Under the pieces are notes generated by a model. The model had not been told where the DNA came from. It worked only from the letters and a program-made list of their open reading frames with translations, and did not search any database. Shown in pieces: positions 10,078-19,156 of a stretch of DNA of 64,000 bases. The position numbers and the translations under genes are program-made. Origin of the DNA: Paramagnetospirillum caucaseum (lineage in GTDB: Bacteria; Pseudomonadota; Alphaproteobacteria; Rhodospirillales; Magnetospirillaceae); the NCBI RefSeq assembly GCF_000342045.1, contig NZ_AONQ01000006.1, forward strand, positions 40,772-104,771. Direction: 5' to 3'. Within the stretch, counting starts at the first letter, position 1; every line of letters starts with the position of its first letter.

Positions 10078-10203
10078 TCAGCCCTGGCGAGCCTTGAAGC
10101 GGGGGTTCGTCTTGTTGATGACGTAGACCCGGCCCTTGCGGCGAACGATGCGGCAATTCTTGTCGCGCAGCTTGGCCGACTTCAGCGAGTTACGAATCTT
10201 CAT
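10078..10203 (-). CDS. rpmJ: 50S ribosomal protein L36
   Basis: A 41-residue basic protein starting [20 protein letters not shown] and ending RFKARQG, recognisable as bacterial ribosomal protein L36, which binds 23S rRNA in the large subunit. It contains one cysteine only and lacks the zinc-binding Cys/His set of the classic form, so it is the longer zinc-independent (YkgO-like) type usual in alphaproteobacteria. It stands alone with its own intrinsic terminator downstream. Confidence 0.95.
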
Positions 10204-10336
10204 GGTCCGACTTCCTAAAGCGTAATTGTCGCCGAAACGACGTCACTTGGGTTCGCAAGCGCGAGGCCGGGAAAATACGGAATGGAACGGGGGCTGTCAA
10301 CAGCTCGTGAAACGTTTTTTTTCGAATTTCCGAAGT

Positions 10337-10342
10337 TATACT
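10337..10342 (+). promoter_or_regulatory. Candidate -10 element (TATACT) for the 10350 gene
   Basis: TATACT ends seven bases before the ATG at 10350, in an unusually AT-rich stretch. A start point six to eight bases downstream would coincide with the ATG, and no Shine-Dalgarno sequence is present, so the transcript could be leaderless. This is inference from spacing only. Confidence 0.35.
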
Positions 10343-10349
10343 CCTTTCC

Positions 10350-11142
10350 ATGCTGAAGTTCATTCCCGATCCCCACGGAACCCCCGTCGCCTTCCAGGCC
10401 ATCGAAGGCGGTCCGCAGGCCCGCGTCCTGGTGGTCTGCGACCACGCCTCGGCGGCCATTCCTCCGGGCCTGGGCGATCTGGGCGTCGACGAGGCAGTCC
10501 GGAGCAGCCACGTGGCCTGGGATATCGGCGCCGCCCGGGTGGCCGGCCTGCTGGCCGGAACGCTGGGCTGTCCGGCGGTGCTGGCCGGCATCAGCCGCCT
10601 GGTGATCGACTGCAACCGCCAGCCCGGCGATCCGTCCTCCATTCCGCCGCTCACCTGCGGGATCAGTGTGCCGGGCAACGAGGGCGTCGATGAGGCCGAG
10701 GCCGATGGCCGGGCCCGCGACTGGTTCTGGCCCTATCACAACGCCATCGGCGACCGTATCGCCCATCTGTGGCGGCACGGCACCGCTCCGGCGGTGGTGG
10801 CGGTGCACAGCTTCACGCCCCGCATCGACGGACAGGCGCCGCGCCCCCTGGCATGTGGGGGTGCTGTGGAACCGCGACCCGCGCATGGCGGAACCGGTGC
10901 TGGCGGCCCTGCGGGCGCGCGGCGGTCTGACGGTGGGCGACAACCAGCCCTATTCGGGGCGCGAGATCAACTACACTTTGGACACCCATGCCGGAGCGGC
11001 GGGATTGCCCAACGTCTCGTTCGAGATCCGCCAGGATCTGGTGGCCGACGAGGCGGGCTGCGTCCGCTGGGCCGCCATTCTGGCCGAGGCGCTGGCCGGC
11101 GTTCTCGCCGACGAGGGGCTGTACCGCGCCGAGGTCTATTGA
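10350..11142 (+). pseudogene. N-formylglutamate amidohydrolase-family gene, frameshifted
   Basis: The first part reads in one frame (MLKFIPDPHGTPVAFQ, VVCDHAS, ISRLVIDCNRQPGDP, AVHSFTPRIDGQAPR). After a run of five cytosines at 10844-10848 the family sequence continues in the next frame (WHVGVLWNRDPRM, NQPYSGREINYTLDTHA, FEIRQDLV) to a stop at 11142. Removing one C would restore a 263-residue N-formylglutamate amidohydrolase-like hydrolase, a family that releases formate from N-formylglutamate or similar amides. Both halves look well conserved, so this is either a very recent mutation or a homopolymer sequencing error. The unshifted frame runs on to 11333 with non-family sequence. Confidence 0.8.
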
Positions 11143-11274
11143 CCGACGGGCCGGTTTGCGGCCCGGAGGCAAGCGCGAAGCGCGCCGCGGCTCATGCCCG
11201 CGAAAGCCAAGCGAAGCGCCCGGCGATTGAGGGCTTCGGGCATCCCGGTCAACCGGGATGCCGAGGTCTATTGA
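11128..11274. repeat. Small intergenic insertion flanked by 15-bp direct repeats
   Basis: The last 15 bases of the preceding gene, GCCGAGGTCTATTGA (11128-11142), recur exactly at 11260-11274. Between them are 117 GC-rich bases containing short hairpins (for example cccggt-ca-accggg at 11244-11257) and a block like the one at 3209-3267. This arrangement resembles a small non-coding element that duplicated its target, or a local duplication of the gene end. No coding sequence is seen in it. Confidence 0.5.
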
Positions 11275-11329
11275 AACCCGGCGGGGCCTTGGCTATGGTC
11301 TGGGCCGATTTCGACCAGGAGAGCTGTCC

Positions 11330-11593
11330 ATGAGCGACGAACAGAACACCAGCCAGATCGGCGGCATCGCGGCCGAGGCGCTGCGGCAGTTCATCGACCG
11401 CATCGAGCGGCTGGAAGAGGAAAAGAAGGCGCTGGCCGCCGATATCAAGGACGTCTACGCCCAGTGCAAGTCCCAGGGCTTCGACACCAAGATCATCCGT
11501 AAGATCGTGGCGCTCAGGAAGCGCGACCGCCAGGAGCGGGAGGAGGAGCAGCAGATTCTCGACCTCTACCTCGCCGCCATCGGCGAGGCGTAA
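11330..11593 (+). CDS. gapR: GapR-like DUF2312 nucleoid-associated protein
   Basis: An 87-residue, highly charged protein: [20 protein letters not shown], then [21 protein letters not shown] and [17 protein letters not shown]. This matches the DUF2312 family. Its Caulobacter member GapR forms a coiled-coil clamp on overtwisted AT-rich DNA and supports replication and cell-cycle control. The ATG at 11330 follows AGGAGAG about seven bases upstream. Family length is typical. It is monocistronic and convergent with the DUF455 gene. Confidence 0.93.
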   Translation: MSDEQNTSQIGGIAAEALRQFIDRIERLEEEKKALAADIKDVYAQCKSQGFDTKIIRKIVALRKRDRQEREEEQQILDLYLAAIGEA

Positions 11594-11622
11594 CCGCAGC
11601 CAGGGTCGGGCAAGGCTGATGC

Positions 11623-11641
11623 GGGGGCCGGGCCGGCCCCC
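11623..11641. terminator. GC hairpin between convergent gapR and DUF455 gene
   Basis: Gggggc and gccccc arms with a 7-base loop lie in the 47-base convergent gap and touch the stop codon of the DUF455 gene. There is no T-run. The terminator role is inferred from position. Confidence 0.35.
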
Positions 11642-12435
11642 TATTCCCGCGCCAGCGGCTCGTACCAGTCGCGGAGAAAACCCGCCTCGGCGCGGCCCTG
11701 GTGGTTGAAGGGCGCCTTCAGGCCGGCGGGGTAATGCTCGGCCATGTAGCGGTGATAGGCGGCCTTGGGATCGAGGCCGCGCCGTTCCGCCACCACCGTG
11801 AACCAGCGCACCCCCGCCGCCACATGGCGGATTTCGTCGCGGTAGATGATGTCGAGCGCCGGGGGCGTCAGGGTATCGCCGTTGCGCGCCAGCTTGTCCA
11901 TGGTGGGAGGCGTGGTGTCGACCCCACGGGCCTCCAGGGTCATGGGCACCACCACCAACCGGGCCAGGAGGTCGCCGGCCGTCTTCTCGGCGGCCTGCCA
12001 CAGCCCGTCATGGGCGGGAAGGTCGCCATAGGCGGCCCCCAGGCTGCCCAGCAGGCGCTCCAGCATCTCGAAATGCTCGACCTCGTCCAGCGCCACCTGC
12101 ACCCAGTCGGAAGAGAAATCGCGGGGCAGGGCCTCGTGGGCGAAGCGCGCCACGATGTCCCAGCCGAGATCGATGGCGTTGAGCTCGATATGGGCCAGGG
12201 CGTGGATCAGGCCGATCCGCCCCTTCTCGCCGCCATAGGACCGGCGCGGCATGTCCCGGGGCGGCAGCAGGCGGGGCCGTTCGGGCCGCGCCGGGCGGGC
12301 GGACGGCAGGGCGTCGCCCATCTCGGTGATGCGGCCCTCGCGCCAGTCGGCGGCGAAGGCGCGGGTCAGGCGGCATTTCTCGGCCGGCGCGGCGGCGGCC
12401 AGGACGGCGCAGGCGGCTTCGGAAAGGGTGGTCAC
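11641..12435 (-). CDS. DUF455 family ferritin-like protein
   Basis: A 264-residue protein of the DUF455 family. Likely di-metal ligands sit in helices of a ferritin-like bundle: ALAHIELNAIDLGWD (about residue 87), ALDEVEHFEMLER (about 118) and YRDEIRHVAAGVRWF (about 200), each with Glu/His pairs of the E-x-x-H type. The function of the family is not established. The start is GTG at 12435, overlapping the bcp stop by four bases (GTGA), so it is probably translationally coupled as the last gene of a glnE-bcp-DUF455 operon. Confidence 0.85.
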   Translation of the reverse strand: MTTLSEAACAVLAAAAPAEKCRLTRAFAADWREGRITEMGDALPSARPARPERPRLLPPRDMPRRSYGGEKGRIGLIHALAHIELNAIDLGWDIVARFAHEALPRDFSSDWVQVALDEVEHFEMLERLLGSLGAAYGDLPAHDGLWQAAEKTAGDLLARLVVVPMTLEARGVDTTPPTMDKLARNGDTLTPPALDIIYRDEIRHVAAGVRWFTVVAERRGLDPKAAYHRYMAEHYPAGLKAPFNHQGRAEAGFLRDWYEPLARE

Positions 12436-12893
12436 AGCCCTTTTGCCGCCTTCAGCACCGCTTCGGCGTGGCCGGTGACCTTGACCTTGCGCCATTCGGC
12501 GCGCAGCACGCCGTCCTGGCCGATCAGGAAGGTGGAGCGCTCGATGCCCATGTATTCGCGGCCGTACATGCTCTTTTTCTTCCACACGCCATAGGCCTCG
12601 CAGACGGCGCCGTCGGGGTCGGAGCCCAGGCGGAAGGGCAGGTCATGCTTGGCGCGGAACCTGGCGTGGCTGGCCACCGAATCCTTCGACACGCCAAGGA
12701 TTTCGACGCCCGCCGCCCGGTACTCCTCCATGGCGTCGCGGAAGGCCTTGGCCTCGGAGGTGCAGCCCGAGGTGTCGTCCTTGGGGTAGAAGTACAGCAC
12801 CAGGACCTTGCCCCGGTAATCGGCCAGGGCGGTCTTGCCGTCGTCGCAATCCATGGCGAAGGCGGGGGCGGGGGCGCCGATGGCGGTGGTCAT
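12432..12893 (-). CDS. bcp: Peroxiredoxin of the BCP/PrxQ type
   Basis: A 153-residue thioredoxin-fold peroxidase that reduces hydrogen peroxide and organic hydroperoxides. The peroxidatic Cys44 lies in DDTSGCTSEAKAF, with the fold motif VLVLYFYPKD before it. The resolving Cys found five residues later in E. coli BCP is Lys49 here, so it would act as a 1-Cys enzyme or use another thiol; Cys16 and the Cys in GAVCEAYG remain. The ATG at 12893 overlaps the glnE stop (ATGA), and its own stop overlaps the DUF455 start, a tight three-gene operon. Confidence 0.93.
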   Translation of the reverse strand: MTTAIGAPAPAFAMDCDDGKTALADYRGKVLVLYFYPKDDTSGCTSEAKAFRDAMEEYRAAGVEILGVSKDSVASHARFRAKHDLPFRLGSDPDGAVCEAYGVWKKKSMYGREYMGIERSTFLIGQDGVLRAEWRKVKVTGHAEAVLKAAKGL

Positions 12894-15859
12894 TGCGGAG
12901 GCTCCTTTTTCTTCAGGTCGGCGGCAGGCTGGTCGATCAGCCGGCGGAACACCTCGTGGGCGCCGGCGGCGCAGTCTTCCATGCGGTCGGTGAGGCTCTT
13001 GAAATCGGTCATCCCGGCGGCGCGCACCAGCACGTCCTTGAGCCCCCTGGGGGCGGTGGCCTCGTCGAAGCCGCCGGCGATGGTCTGGCGCAGCACGGTC
13101 TGCACCGCCGACCACAGGCGCAGGGCCTCGGTCAGGGTGGTGCAGTCGCCCCGCTCCAGCACCCCGGCGGCGGCGGCCCGCTCCAGCGCCTCGGCGGTGT
13201 TGCTGTCGAGCATTTCCGGGTGGTCGGGGCCGTGGGCCAGTTGCAGGTACTGGGCGGTGAACTCGATGTCCACCAGCCCGCCGCGCAGGTGCTTGACCTC
13301 CCAGATGGAGGCGGCCTTGTGTTCCCTGGCCATGCGCTCGCGCATGTCGGCCACGTCGGCCAGCAGCTTCGAGCGGTCGCGGGGCCGGGTCAGGGTGTCG
13401 CGGATGACGGCGTCGACGCGGGCCGCCAGGGCCTGGTCGCCGGCCACCACCCGGGCGCGGGTGAGCGCCATGTGCTCCCAGGTCCAGGCGGCTTCCTCCT
13501 GATAGCGGCGGAAGGCCTCCAGGCTCGACGCGATGGGGCCGGAATTGCCCGAGGGCCGCAGACGCATGTCCACCTCGTAGAGGGTGCCCTCGCCGGTCTT
13601 GGCGGTCAGGGCAACCACCATGCGCTGGGTCAGGCGGGAGAACCACACCGGCGGAGCCAGCGGGCGGGTGCCGTCGGACTCCTCGGCCTCCTCCGGGCAG
13701 TCGTAGACCAGGATGAGGTCCAGGTCCGAGGTGGCCGACATCTCGCGCCCGCCGGCCTTGCCCATGGCCAGGATTACCCAGGCGCCGCCCGCCACATGGC
13801 CGTGGGCGCGGGCGAATTCCTCCTCCACCTTGGGTCCCAGCTGGCGGAGGATGGCGCCGGCCACGTCGGACAGCGCGCCGGCCGCCTCGCCGGCCTCGAC
13901 GACGTTCCTGAGCGTCAGCACGCCCACCTGGAACTTACGGTCGTTGGCCCAGCGCCGCGTCACGTCGAGGACCAGCTGGAAGTCGTCGGCCTCGGACAGC
14001 GCCTTGGCCAGCTCGGCCTCCAGTGCGTCCAGGGGCGGCAGGGGCTCGAAGAAATTGGCCTGCAGCACCGAATCCAGGGTGGTGGTGTGGCGCGCCAGAT
14101 GCTCGGCCAGCAAGGGGGCGTCGCCCATGATCTCCGCCACCAGCTCCAGCAGGGAGGGGTTGGCGTAGAACAGCGAGAACAGCGGCACCCCGGCGGGCAG
14201 GCGGGTGAGGAATTCGTCGAAGCGCATGAAGGCGTCGTCGGGGGCGGTGGTGGTGGCCAGGGCCGACAGCAGGGCCGGGGTCAGCTCGGTCAGCAATTCC
14301 CGCGCCCGGGTCGAGCGGGTGGCCCGTACCCGTCCGTGATGCCAGCCGCGGATGGTGGAACACACCGCGTCGGCATTGGTGAAGCCCATTTCGGTGATGG
14401 TATGCACCGTCTCGGGGTCGTTCTCGCCGCCGGTGAACACCAGGTTGCCGCCAGCGCCCAGGGGGGGCGCGTCCTCGAACAGGCCGGCATAGTGGTGCTC
14501 GACCTTCTGCAGGTGGGCGGTCAGCTCGGCCGCGAAGGAATCCAGGTCCGCCGCCCCCATGAAGGCGGCGATCTCGGCCAGTACCTGGGGATTGGCGGGC
14601 AGGGTCTGGGTCTGCTTGTCGTCCACCATCTGCAGGCGGTGTTCCAGGGTGCGCAGATAGCGGTAGGCGGCTTCCATGTCGTCGACCACCTGGGGGGTGA
14701 CGTGGCCGGCGGCGGAAAGCGCTTCCAGCGCCGCCATGGTGCCGGAGACCCGCATCTCCGGCTGGCGGCCGCCCCAGATCAGCTGCTGGGTCTGGGCGAA
14801 GAACTCGATTTCGCGGATGCCGCCGCGGCCCAGCTTGACGTTGTGGCCGGCCACCGCGATGGAGCGCCCGCCCTTGTGGGCGTTGATCTGGCGCTTGATG
14901 GAATGGATGTCCTGGATGGCGGCGAAATCCAGGGATTTGCGCCAGATGAACGGGCGCAGGAAGCGGAGGAAGGCCGCCCCGGTCTCCTCGTCGCCGGCCA
15001 CCAGCCGGGCCTTGATCATGGCGGCCCGTTCCCAGTTCTGGCCGAATCCCTCGTAATAGGCCTCGGCCGCCACCAGGGCGACGGCGGGCGGCGTCGAACC
15101 GGGATCGGGGCGCAGACGCAGGTCGGTGCGGAAGACGTAGCCGTCGGGGTCGCGCTCGTCGAGGATGCGCACCAGGTCCTTGGTCAGGGCGATGACGCAT
15201 TCCTGGATCGAGCGCTTGCCGGTGTAGACCAGCTTTTCATGGTCGTAGAAGATGATCAGGTCGATGTCGCTGGAATAGTTCAGCTCCCGCGCCCCCAGCT
15301 TGCCCATGCCCAGCACGATCAGCCCGGAGCCCTTTTCCGGGTCCTCGGGATGGGCCAGCCGGAGATTGCCGCGCCCGGCCTCGCGGCGCAGCAGGAAGGC
15401 CAGCCCCAGGCGGATGGCGGTCTCGGCCATCAGGGCCAGGGACCCGGTGACCTTTTCCAGCGGCCAGACGCCGCCCAGATCGGCCAGGGCGGCCAGCAGC
15501 GAGCAGCGGCGTTTGGCGATGCGCAAATTCCGCATCAGGCGGCCCAGATCGGTCTCGGCGCCGAGACCGGCCTTCAGGTCGCCGATCAGCGCCTCCAGCG
15601 CCGCGTCGGGCCCGACCTCCAGCGTACGGCGCAGAAAGGCCGGCTCCTTTTCCAGGCACAGGGTGAGAAACGGTGAATTGGCGAAGATGCCGCGCAACAG
15701 ATCGCCCACGCCCTCCCGTGCCGGCAGGGCGCGCATGAAGGCGGCCAATTCGGCGTCGTCCTGGGAATCGGCGGCTTCCCGCCAGCGGGCCAGTCCGACC
15801 TCGACGCGGCCATGATCGGCGATTTGGGGGAAGAAACATGGATCGAGGGGAAAACTCAC
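12890..15859 (-). CDS. glnE: Glutamine synthetase adenylyltransferase/deadenylase
   Basis: A large bifunctional enzyme (about 989 residues) that adds and removes AMP on glutamine synthetase in response to PII and glutamine. Two nucleotidyltransferase domains are visible: the N-terminal deadenylase site GARELNYSSDIDLIIFYD (about residue 190-207) and the C-terminal adenylylation site GGREMSATSDLDLILVYD (about 700-720). Each carries the paired Asp motif, and each is followed by a helical GlnD-like region. The GTG at 15859 gives MSFPLDPCFFPQ; an upstream TTG at 15919 is in frame, neither with a clear ribosome site. It is first in an operon with bcp and the DUF455 gene and divergent from the YhdP-like gene. 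Confidence 0.94.
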   Translation of the reverse strand: MSFPLDPCFFPQIADHGRVEVGLARWREAADSQDDAELAAFMRALPAREGVGDLLRGIFANSPFLTLCLEKEPAFLRRTLEVGPDAALEALIGDLKAGLGAETDLGRLMRNLRIAKRRCSLLAALADLGGVWPLEKVTGSLALMAETAIRLGLAFLLRREAGRGNLRLAHPEDPEKGSGLIVLGMGKLGARELNYSSDIDLIIFYDHEKLVYTGKRSIQECVIALTKDLVRILDERDPDGYVFRTDLRLRPDPGSTPPAVALVAAEAYYEGFGQNWERAAMIKARLVAGDEETGAAFLRFLRPFIWRKSLDFAAIQDIHSIKRQINAHKGGRSIAVAGHNVKLGRGGIREIEFFAQTQQLIWGGRQPEMRVSGTMAALEALSAAGHVTPQVVDDMEAAYRYLRTLEHRLQMVDDKQTQTLPANPQVLAEIAAFMGAADLDSFAAELTAHLQKVEHHYAGLFEDAPPLGAGGNLVFTGGENDPETVHTITEMGFTNADAVCSTIRGWHHGRVRATRSTRARELLTELTPALLSALATTTAPDDAFMRFDEFLTRLPAGVPLFSLFYANPSLLELVAEIMGDAPLLAEHLARHTTTLDSVLQANFFEPLPPLDALEAELAKALSEADDFQLVLDVTRRWANDRKFQVGVLTLRNVVEAGEAAGALSDVAGAILRQLGPKVEEEFARAHGHVAGGAWVILAMGKAGGREMSATSDLDLILVYDCPEEAEESDGTRPLAPPVWFSRLTQRMVVALTAKTGEGTLYEVDMRLRPSGNSGPIASSLEAFRRYQEEAAWTWEHMALTRARVVAGDQALAARVDAVIRDTLTRPRDRSKLLADVADMRERMAREHKAASIWEVKHLRGGLVDIEFTAQYLQLAHGPDHPEMLDSNTAEALERAAAAGVLERGDCTTLTEALRLWSAVQTVLRQTIAGGFDEATAPRGLKDVLVRAAGMTDFKSLTDRMEDCAAGAHEVFRRLIDQPAADLKKKEPPQ

Positions 15860-15941
15860 CTTGTGCGGCCCCAAATGTTGTGGTTGCTTCACACTGCGGA
15901 ATACGGGATCAAGGGTCAAGCGGGCATGGAGATGGCGGCGA

Positions 15942-18900
15942 GTGGTTCACGGCACCGTTAGGAGTCTGTTCCAGCTTCTCGGGGCCGTTTCGGTGGGGCT
16001 GTTGGTCGCTTTGCCGCTGGCGGCGTGGCGGCTGTCGCACGGCCCGATTTCGCTGGAATTCCTGACTCCCTATATCGAGGATGCGCTGACCGCGCGGGAC
16101 GGATCGCTGACCGTTCGGCTCGACACCACCCTGCTGCAGCGCGGCGACGACGAGCGCATGCTGGAAATCCATGTGCGCAACGTGCGGGCCTATGTGGCCG
16201 GCAACGACGTTCCGGTGGTGGCGGTGCCCGACATGGCCCTGAGCCTGAGCGGGCGGGCACTGCTCCGGGGCGTCATCGCCCCCAATTCCATCCGCCTGAA
16301 CGGGCCGCGCCTGACCCTGGTCCGCGACTCCTCGGGGTATTTCCAGTTCGGCATGCCCGATGGCGGCGGCGACGATGCCGGAGTGGTGCTGGCCCGGATC
16401 AAGGACGCCCTGCTGGGCGAGCCCGATCCGTCCAAGCCGGGCCGCTCGCTGCAATCGCTGAGCATCCGGGACGCCGACATCCTGGTCGATGACCGGGCGC
16501 TTTCAACCAGCTGGCATGCCCCGGGGGCCGACCTGACCATCCGCCGCGTTCCGTCGGGTATCCAGGCCAAGGGCCGTCTGCCCCTGGACCTGGCCGGCGA
16601 GGTGGGCGAGGTGACGGTCGAGGCCGCCTATGCCAAGGCCGACGGCGCCGCCGACGCCGAACTGCGCCTGTCCGGCATCCGTCCGGCGGTGCTGGCCCGC
16701 TTCGGCGGTCCGGCGCTGCATCTGCGGGTGATGGACATGCCGCTGGCCGGCAGCGTGCGGGTGCGGGTCGGCGGCGGCGGCGTGGTGGAGCATCTGGCCT
16801 TCGACCTGTCGGGCGGCGCCGGCCGCCTCGACCTGCCGGCGCCGTTCCATACCGTCCATCAGGTGGCTTCGGCGACCCTGCGCGGCGAATTGAGCAAGGG
16901 CATGACCCGCCTGGACCTGGCCGAGGCCCGGCTCGACCTGAACGGCCCCACCTTCGCGCTGGCGGCGGTGGTCGACGGGCTGGGCGGCGAGACCTCCATC
17001 AAGGCCGAGGGAGCCTTGCGCGACGTGCCGGTGGATCAGGTGCGCGACCTGTGGCCCAACGGTCTGGCCCAGAACGCCCGGGACTGGGTGATTCCCAACC
17101 TGTCCAAGGGCATGGTGCGCGAGGCGACCATCCAGCTTTCGGCCCGCTCGCCCTCGGGCCGCTTCGACGATCTGGTGATCGACCACCTGGGCGGCGAGGT
17201 CCGTCCCGACGGCGTCACCGTGGACTATCTCCATCCCATGCCGATGGCGCGCAACACGGCGGCGGTGTGCACCTTCGACGCCTCGTCGTTCCGCATCGCG
17301 CTGAATGCGGGCGAGGTCTACGGCCTGCGGCTGAAGGAAGGCACCATCGTCTTCACCGGGCTGGACAAGGAGGACCAGTTCGCCGACATCGAACTGGTGA
17401 TCGCCGGCCCCGCCACCGATGCCCTGAAGCTGATCGACAACCCGCCGCTGCGCTATGCCCAGGCCTTAGGGATCGAGCCCGCCAAGGTGGGCGGCGACGC
17501 GGTCGCCAAGGTGCGCCTCACCTTCCCGCTGCTCAAGACGCTGCGCCTCGACGACGTGGGCATCAAGGCCAACGCCACGGTCAAGGGCGTGGTGATCCCC
17601 AAGGTGATGATGGGGCTCGACCTGTCGGACGGCACGCTGGAACTGGATGTGGACGCCAAGGGCCTGAACGCCACCGGGCCGGTGGTGCTGGCCGGCATTC
17701 CCGGTCATCTGGCCTGGCGGGAGAACTTCTCCAAGGGCCAGCCCTTCCGTTCGCGCTATCACCTCAGGGCGCCCGAAATCACCGAGGATCAGCGCAAGCT
17801 GCTGGGTCTCGACGGGGTGCCCTTCGTGGCGCCCTTCACCATTGGCCCGATGGGGGGCGAGGTCACCGCCACCTTCTCCGACGGCGGCAAGGGCGAGATC
17901 GACGCCAAGGTGGACCTTGCCGCGGCCCGCATGGCGCTGCCCGGCCTGGGCTGGAGCAAGGCCGCCGACAAGCCCGGCGGCGCCGAGGTCCTGGTCCGGC
18001 TCGATCACAAGCAGGTGGCGGCGGTGCCGCGCTTCGCGGTCAAGGCCGGCGACCTCGAGGTGGCCGGCTCGGTGGCCTTCGCCGAGGGGGAGGCGCGCAA
18101 GGTGGACTTCTCCCGCCTCAAATACCTGCGCACCGATGGCGAGGGCTCCATCGGCATCCGGCCGGACAAGGCGGGCCTCGATGTCGTCTTCCGGGGGGCC
18201 AGCTTCGACGCCGAGCCGGTGTTGGCCCGCGACGAGGACGCCAAGGCCGGCAAGACGCCGGACGACGCCGACAAGCCGCCGCCCATGACGGTGTCGGCCT
18301 CGGCCCGCTCCATGTGGGTGTCGGAGACGGGGGCGCTGACCAACGCCACCGCCAGCCTGACCCGCGACGCCCATGACTGGCAGCAGGTCCAGGTCAAGGG
18401 GGGGCTGCCCGGCGGCAAGAGCTTTACCGCCACCGTCCAGCCCGGCGGCCCCAAGCGGCGCGATTTCAGCATCGTCTCGGACGATGCCGGGGCGGTGATG
18501 CGGACGTTCGACATCTATGGCGACCTGATGGGCGGCCAATTGTCGGTGGACGGCCATATCGACGATTCCCGCAAGGAACAGCCCTATGGCGGCGTTATCA
18601 AGGTCTCGGATTATCATGTCCGCAACGCGCCGGTCCTCGCCCGCCTGCTGACCGTGGCGGCGCTGACCGGCATTCTCGACGTGCTGCAGGGTGAAGGGGT
18701 CAGCTTCTCGTCCCTCGAAGCCCCCTTCACCATGACCGACGGGCTGGTGGAAGTGCGCGACGTGCGGGCCTGGGGCACGGCGCTGGGCATCACCGCCAAG
18801 GGCCAGATCGATCTCGACAATTCCCGCATGGCCCTGGAGGGCACGGTGGTGCCGGCCTATGCCATCAATTCGGTGCTGGGTAAGATTCCGGTGCTGGGCT

Positions 18901-19103
18901 GGCTGGTGACCGGCGGCGAGAAGGGTGGCGGCCTCGTGGCCTTCAACTACTCCATGAAGGGGCCGACCGAAGACCCGTCGGTGGTGGTCAACCCCCTGTC
19001 GGCGCTGACCCCCGGGTTCCTGCGCAACCTGTTCAACATCTTCGACGACGGCAGCGAGACCAACGCCCGGAAGCCGGCGCCGCCCGCCAAGGATTCCAAA
19101 TAA
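15942..19103 (+). CDS. YhdP/AsmA-like envelope protein (DUF3971)
   Basis: A protein of about 1053 residues with one N-terminal membrane helix (LFQLLGAVSVGLLVALPLAA) and a very long periplasmic beta-rich body, typical of the AsmA/TamB/YhdP family thought to bridge inner and outer membranes for phospholipid transport. The C-terminal AsmA-like segment shows VSFSSLEAPFTMTDGLVEVR, GLVAFNYSMKG and VNPLSALTPGFLRNLF, characteristic of YhdP-type proteins. The GTG at 15942 is preferred (GGAG ten bases upstream, start just before the helix); longer TTG-initiated forms are possible but overlap the glnE promoter. A terminator hairpin follows. Confidence 0.85.
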   Translation: MVHGTVRSLFQLLGAVSVGLLVALPLAAWRLSHGPISLEFLTPYIEDALTARDGSLTVRLDTTLLQRGDDERMLEIHVRNVRAYVAGNDVPVVAVPDMALSLSGRALLRGVIAPNSIRLNGPRLTLVRDSSGYFQFGMPDGGGDDAGVVLARIKDALLGEPDPSKPGRSLQSLSIRDADILVDDRALSTSWHAPGADLTIRRVPSGIQAKGRLPLDLAGEVGEVTVEAAYAKADGAADAELRLSGIRPAVLARFGGPALHLRVMDMPLAGSVRVRVGGGGVVEHLAFDLSGGAGRLDLPAPFHTVHQVASATLRGELSKGMTRLDLAEARLDLNGPTFALAAVVDGLGGETSIKAEGALRDVPVDQVRDLWPNGLAQNARDWVIPNLSKGMVREATIQLSARSPSGRFDDLVIDHLGGEVRPDGVTVDYLHPMPMARNTAAVCTFDASSFRIALNAGEVYGLRLKEGTIVFTGLDKEDQFADIELVIAGPATDALKLIDNPPLRYAQALGIEPAKVGGDAVAKVRLTFPLLKTLRLDDVGIKANATVKGVVIPKVMMGLDLSDGTLELDVDAKGLNATGPVVLAGIPGHLAWRENFSKGQPFRSRYHLRAPEITEDQRKLLGLDGVPFVAPFTIGPMGGEVTATFSDGGKGEIDAKVDLAAARMALPGLGWSKAADKPGGAEVLVRLDHKQVAAVPRFAVKAGDLEVAGSVAFAEGEARKVDFSRLKYLRTDGEGSIGIRPDKAGLDVVFRGASFDAEPVLARDEDAKAGKTPDDADKPPPMTVSASARSMWVSETGALTNATASLTRDAHDWQQVQVKGGLPGGKSFTATVQPGGPKRRDFSIVSDDAGAVMRTFDIYGDLMGGQLSVDGHIDDSRKEQPYGGVIKVSDYHVRNAPVLARLLTVAALTGILDVLQGEGVSFSSLEAPFTMTDGLVEVRDVRAWGTALGITAKGQIDLDNSRMALEGTVVPAYAINSVLGKIPVLGWLVTGGEKGGGLVAFNYSMKGPTEDPSVVVNPLSALTPGFLRNLFNIFDDGSETNARKPAPPAKDSK

Positions 19104-19105
19104 CA

Positions 19106-19132
19106 AAACGCCCACCGGTGGGGCGGGCGTTT
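19106..19132. terminator. Bidirectional terminator between YhdP-like gene and trcR
   Basis: Stem aaacgccc / gggcgttt with an 11-base inner region that can pair further (cccacc with ggtggg as an alternative). It lies three bases after the plus-strand stop and about 25 bases past the minus-strand stop. A-run and T-run flanks suit both directions. Confidence 0.65.
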
Positions 19133-19156
19133 CATCACGTTCGACGCGGGAGGCGG

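Noticed and set aside
10844..10848. Programmed frameshifting in the amidohydrolase gene
   Set aside because: The site is a simple C-run without a recognisable slippery heptamer or downstream pseudoknot, and this family is not known for recoding.
12893..15676. A 927-codon plus-strand open frame opposite glnE
   Set aside because: Low-complexity Gly/Gln/His-rich translation and full overlap with both nucleotidyltransferase domains of glnE show it is a shadow frame.
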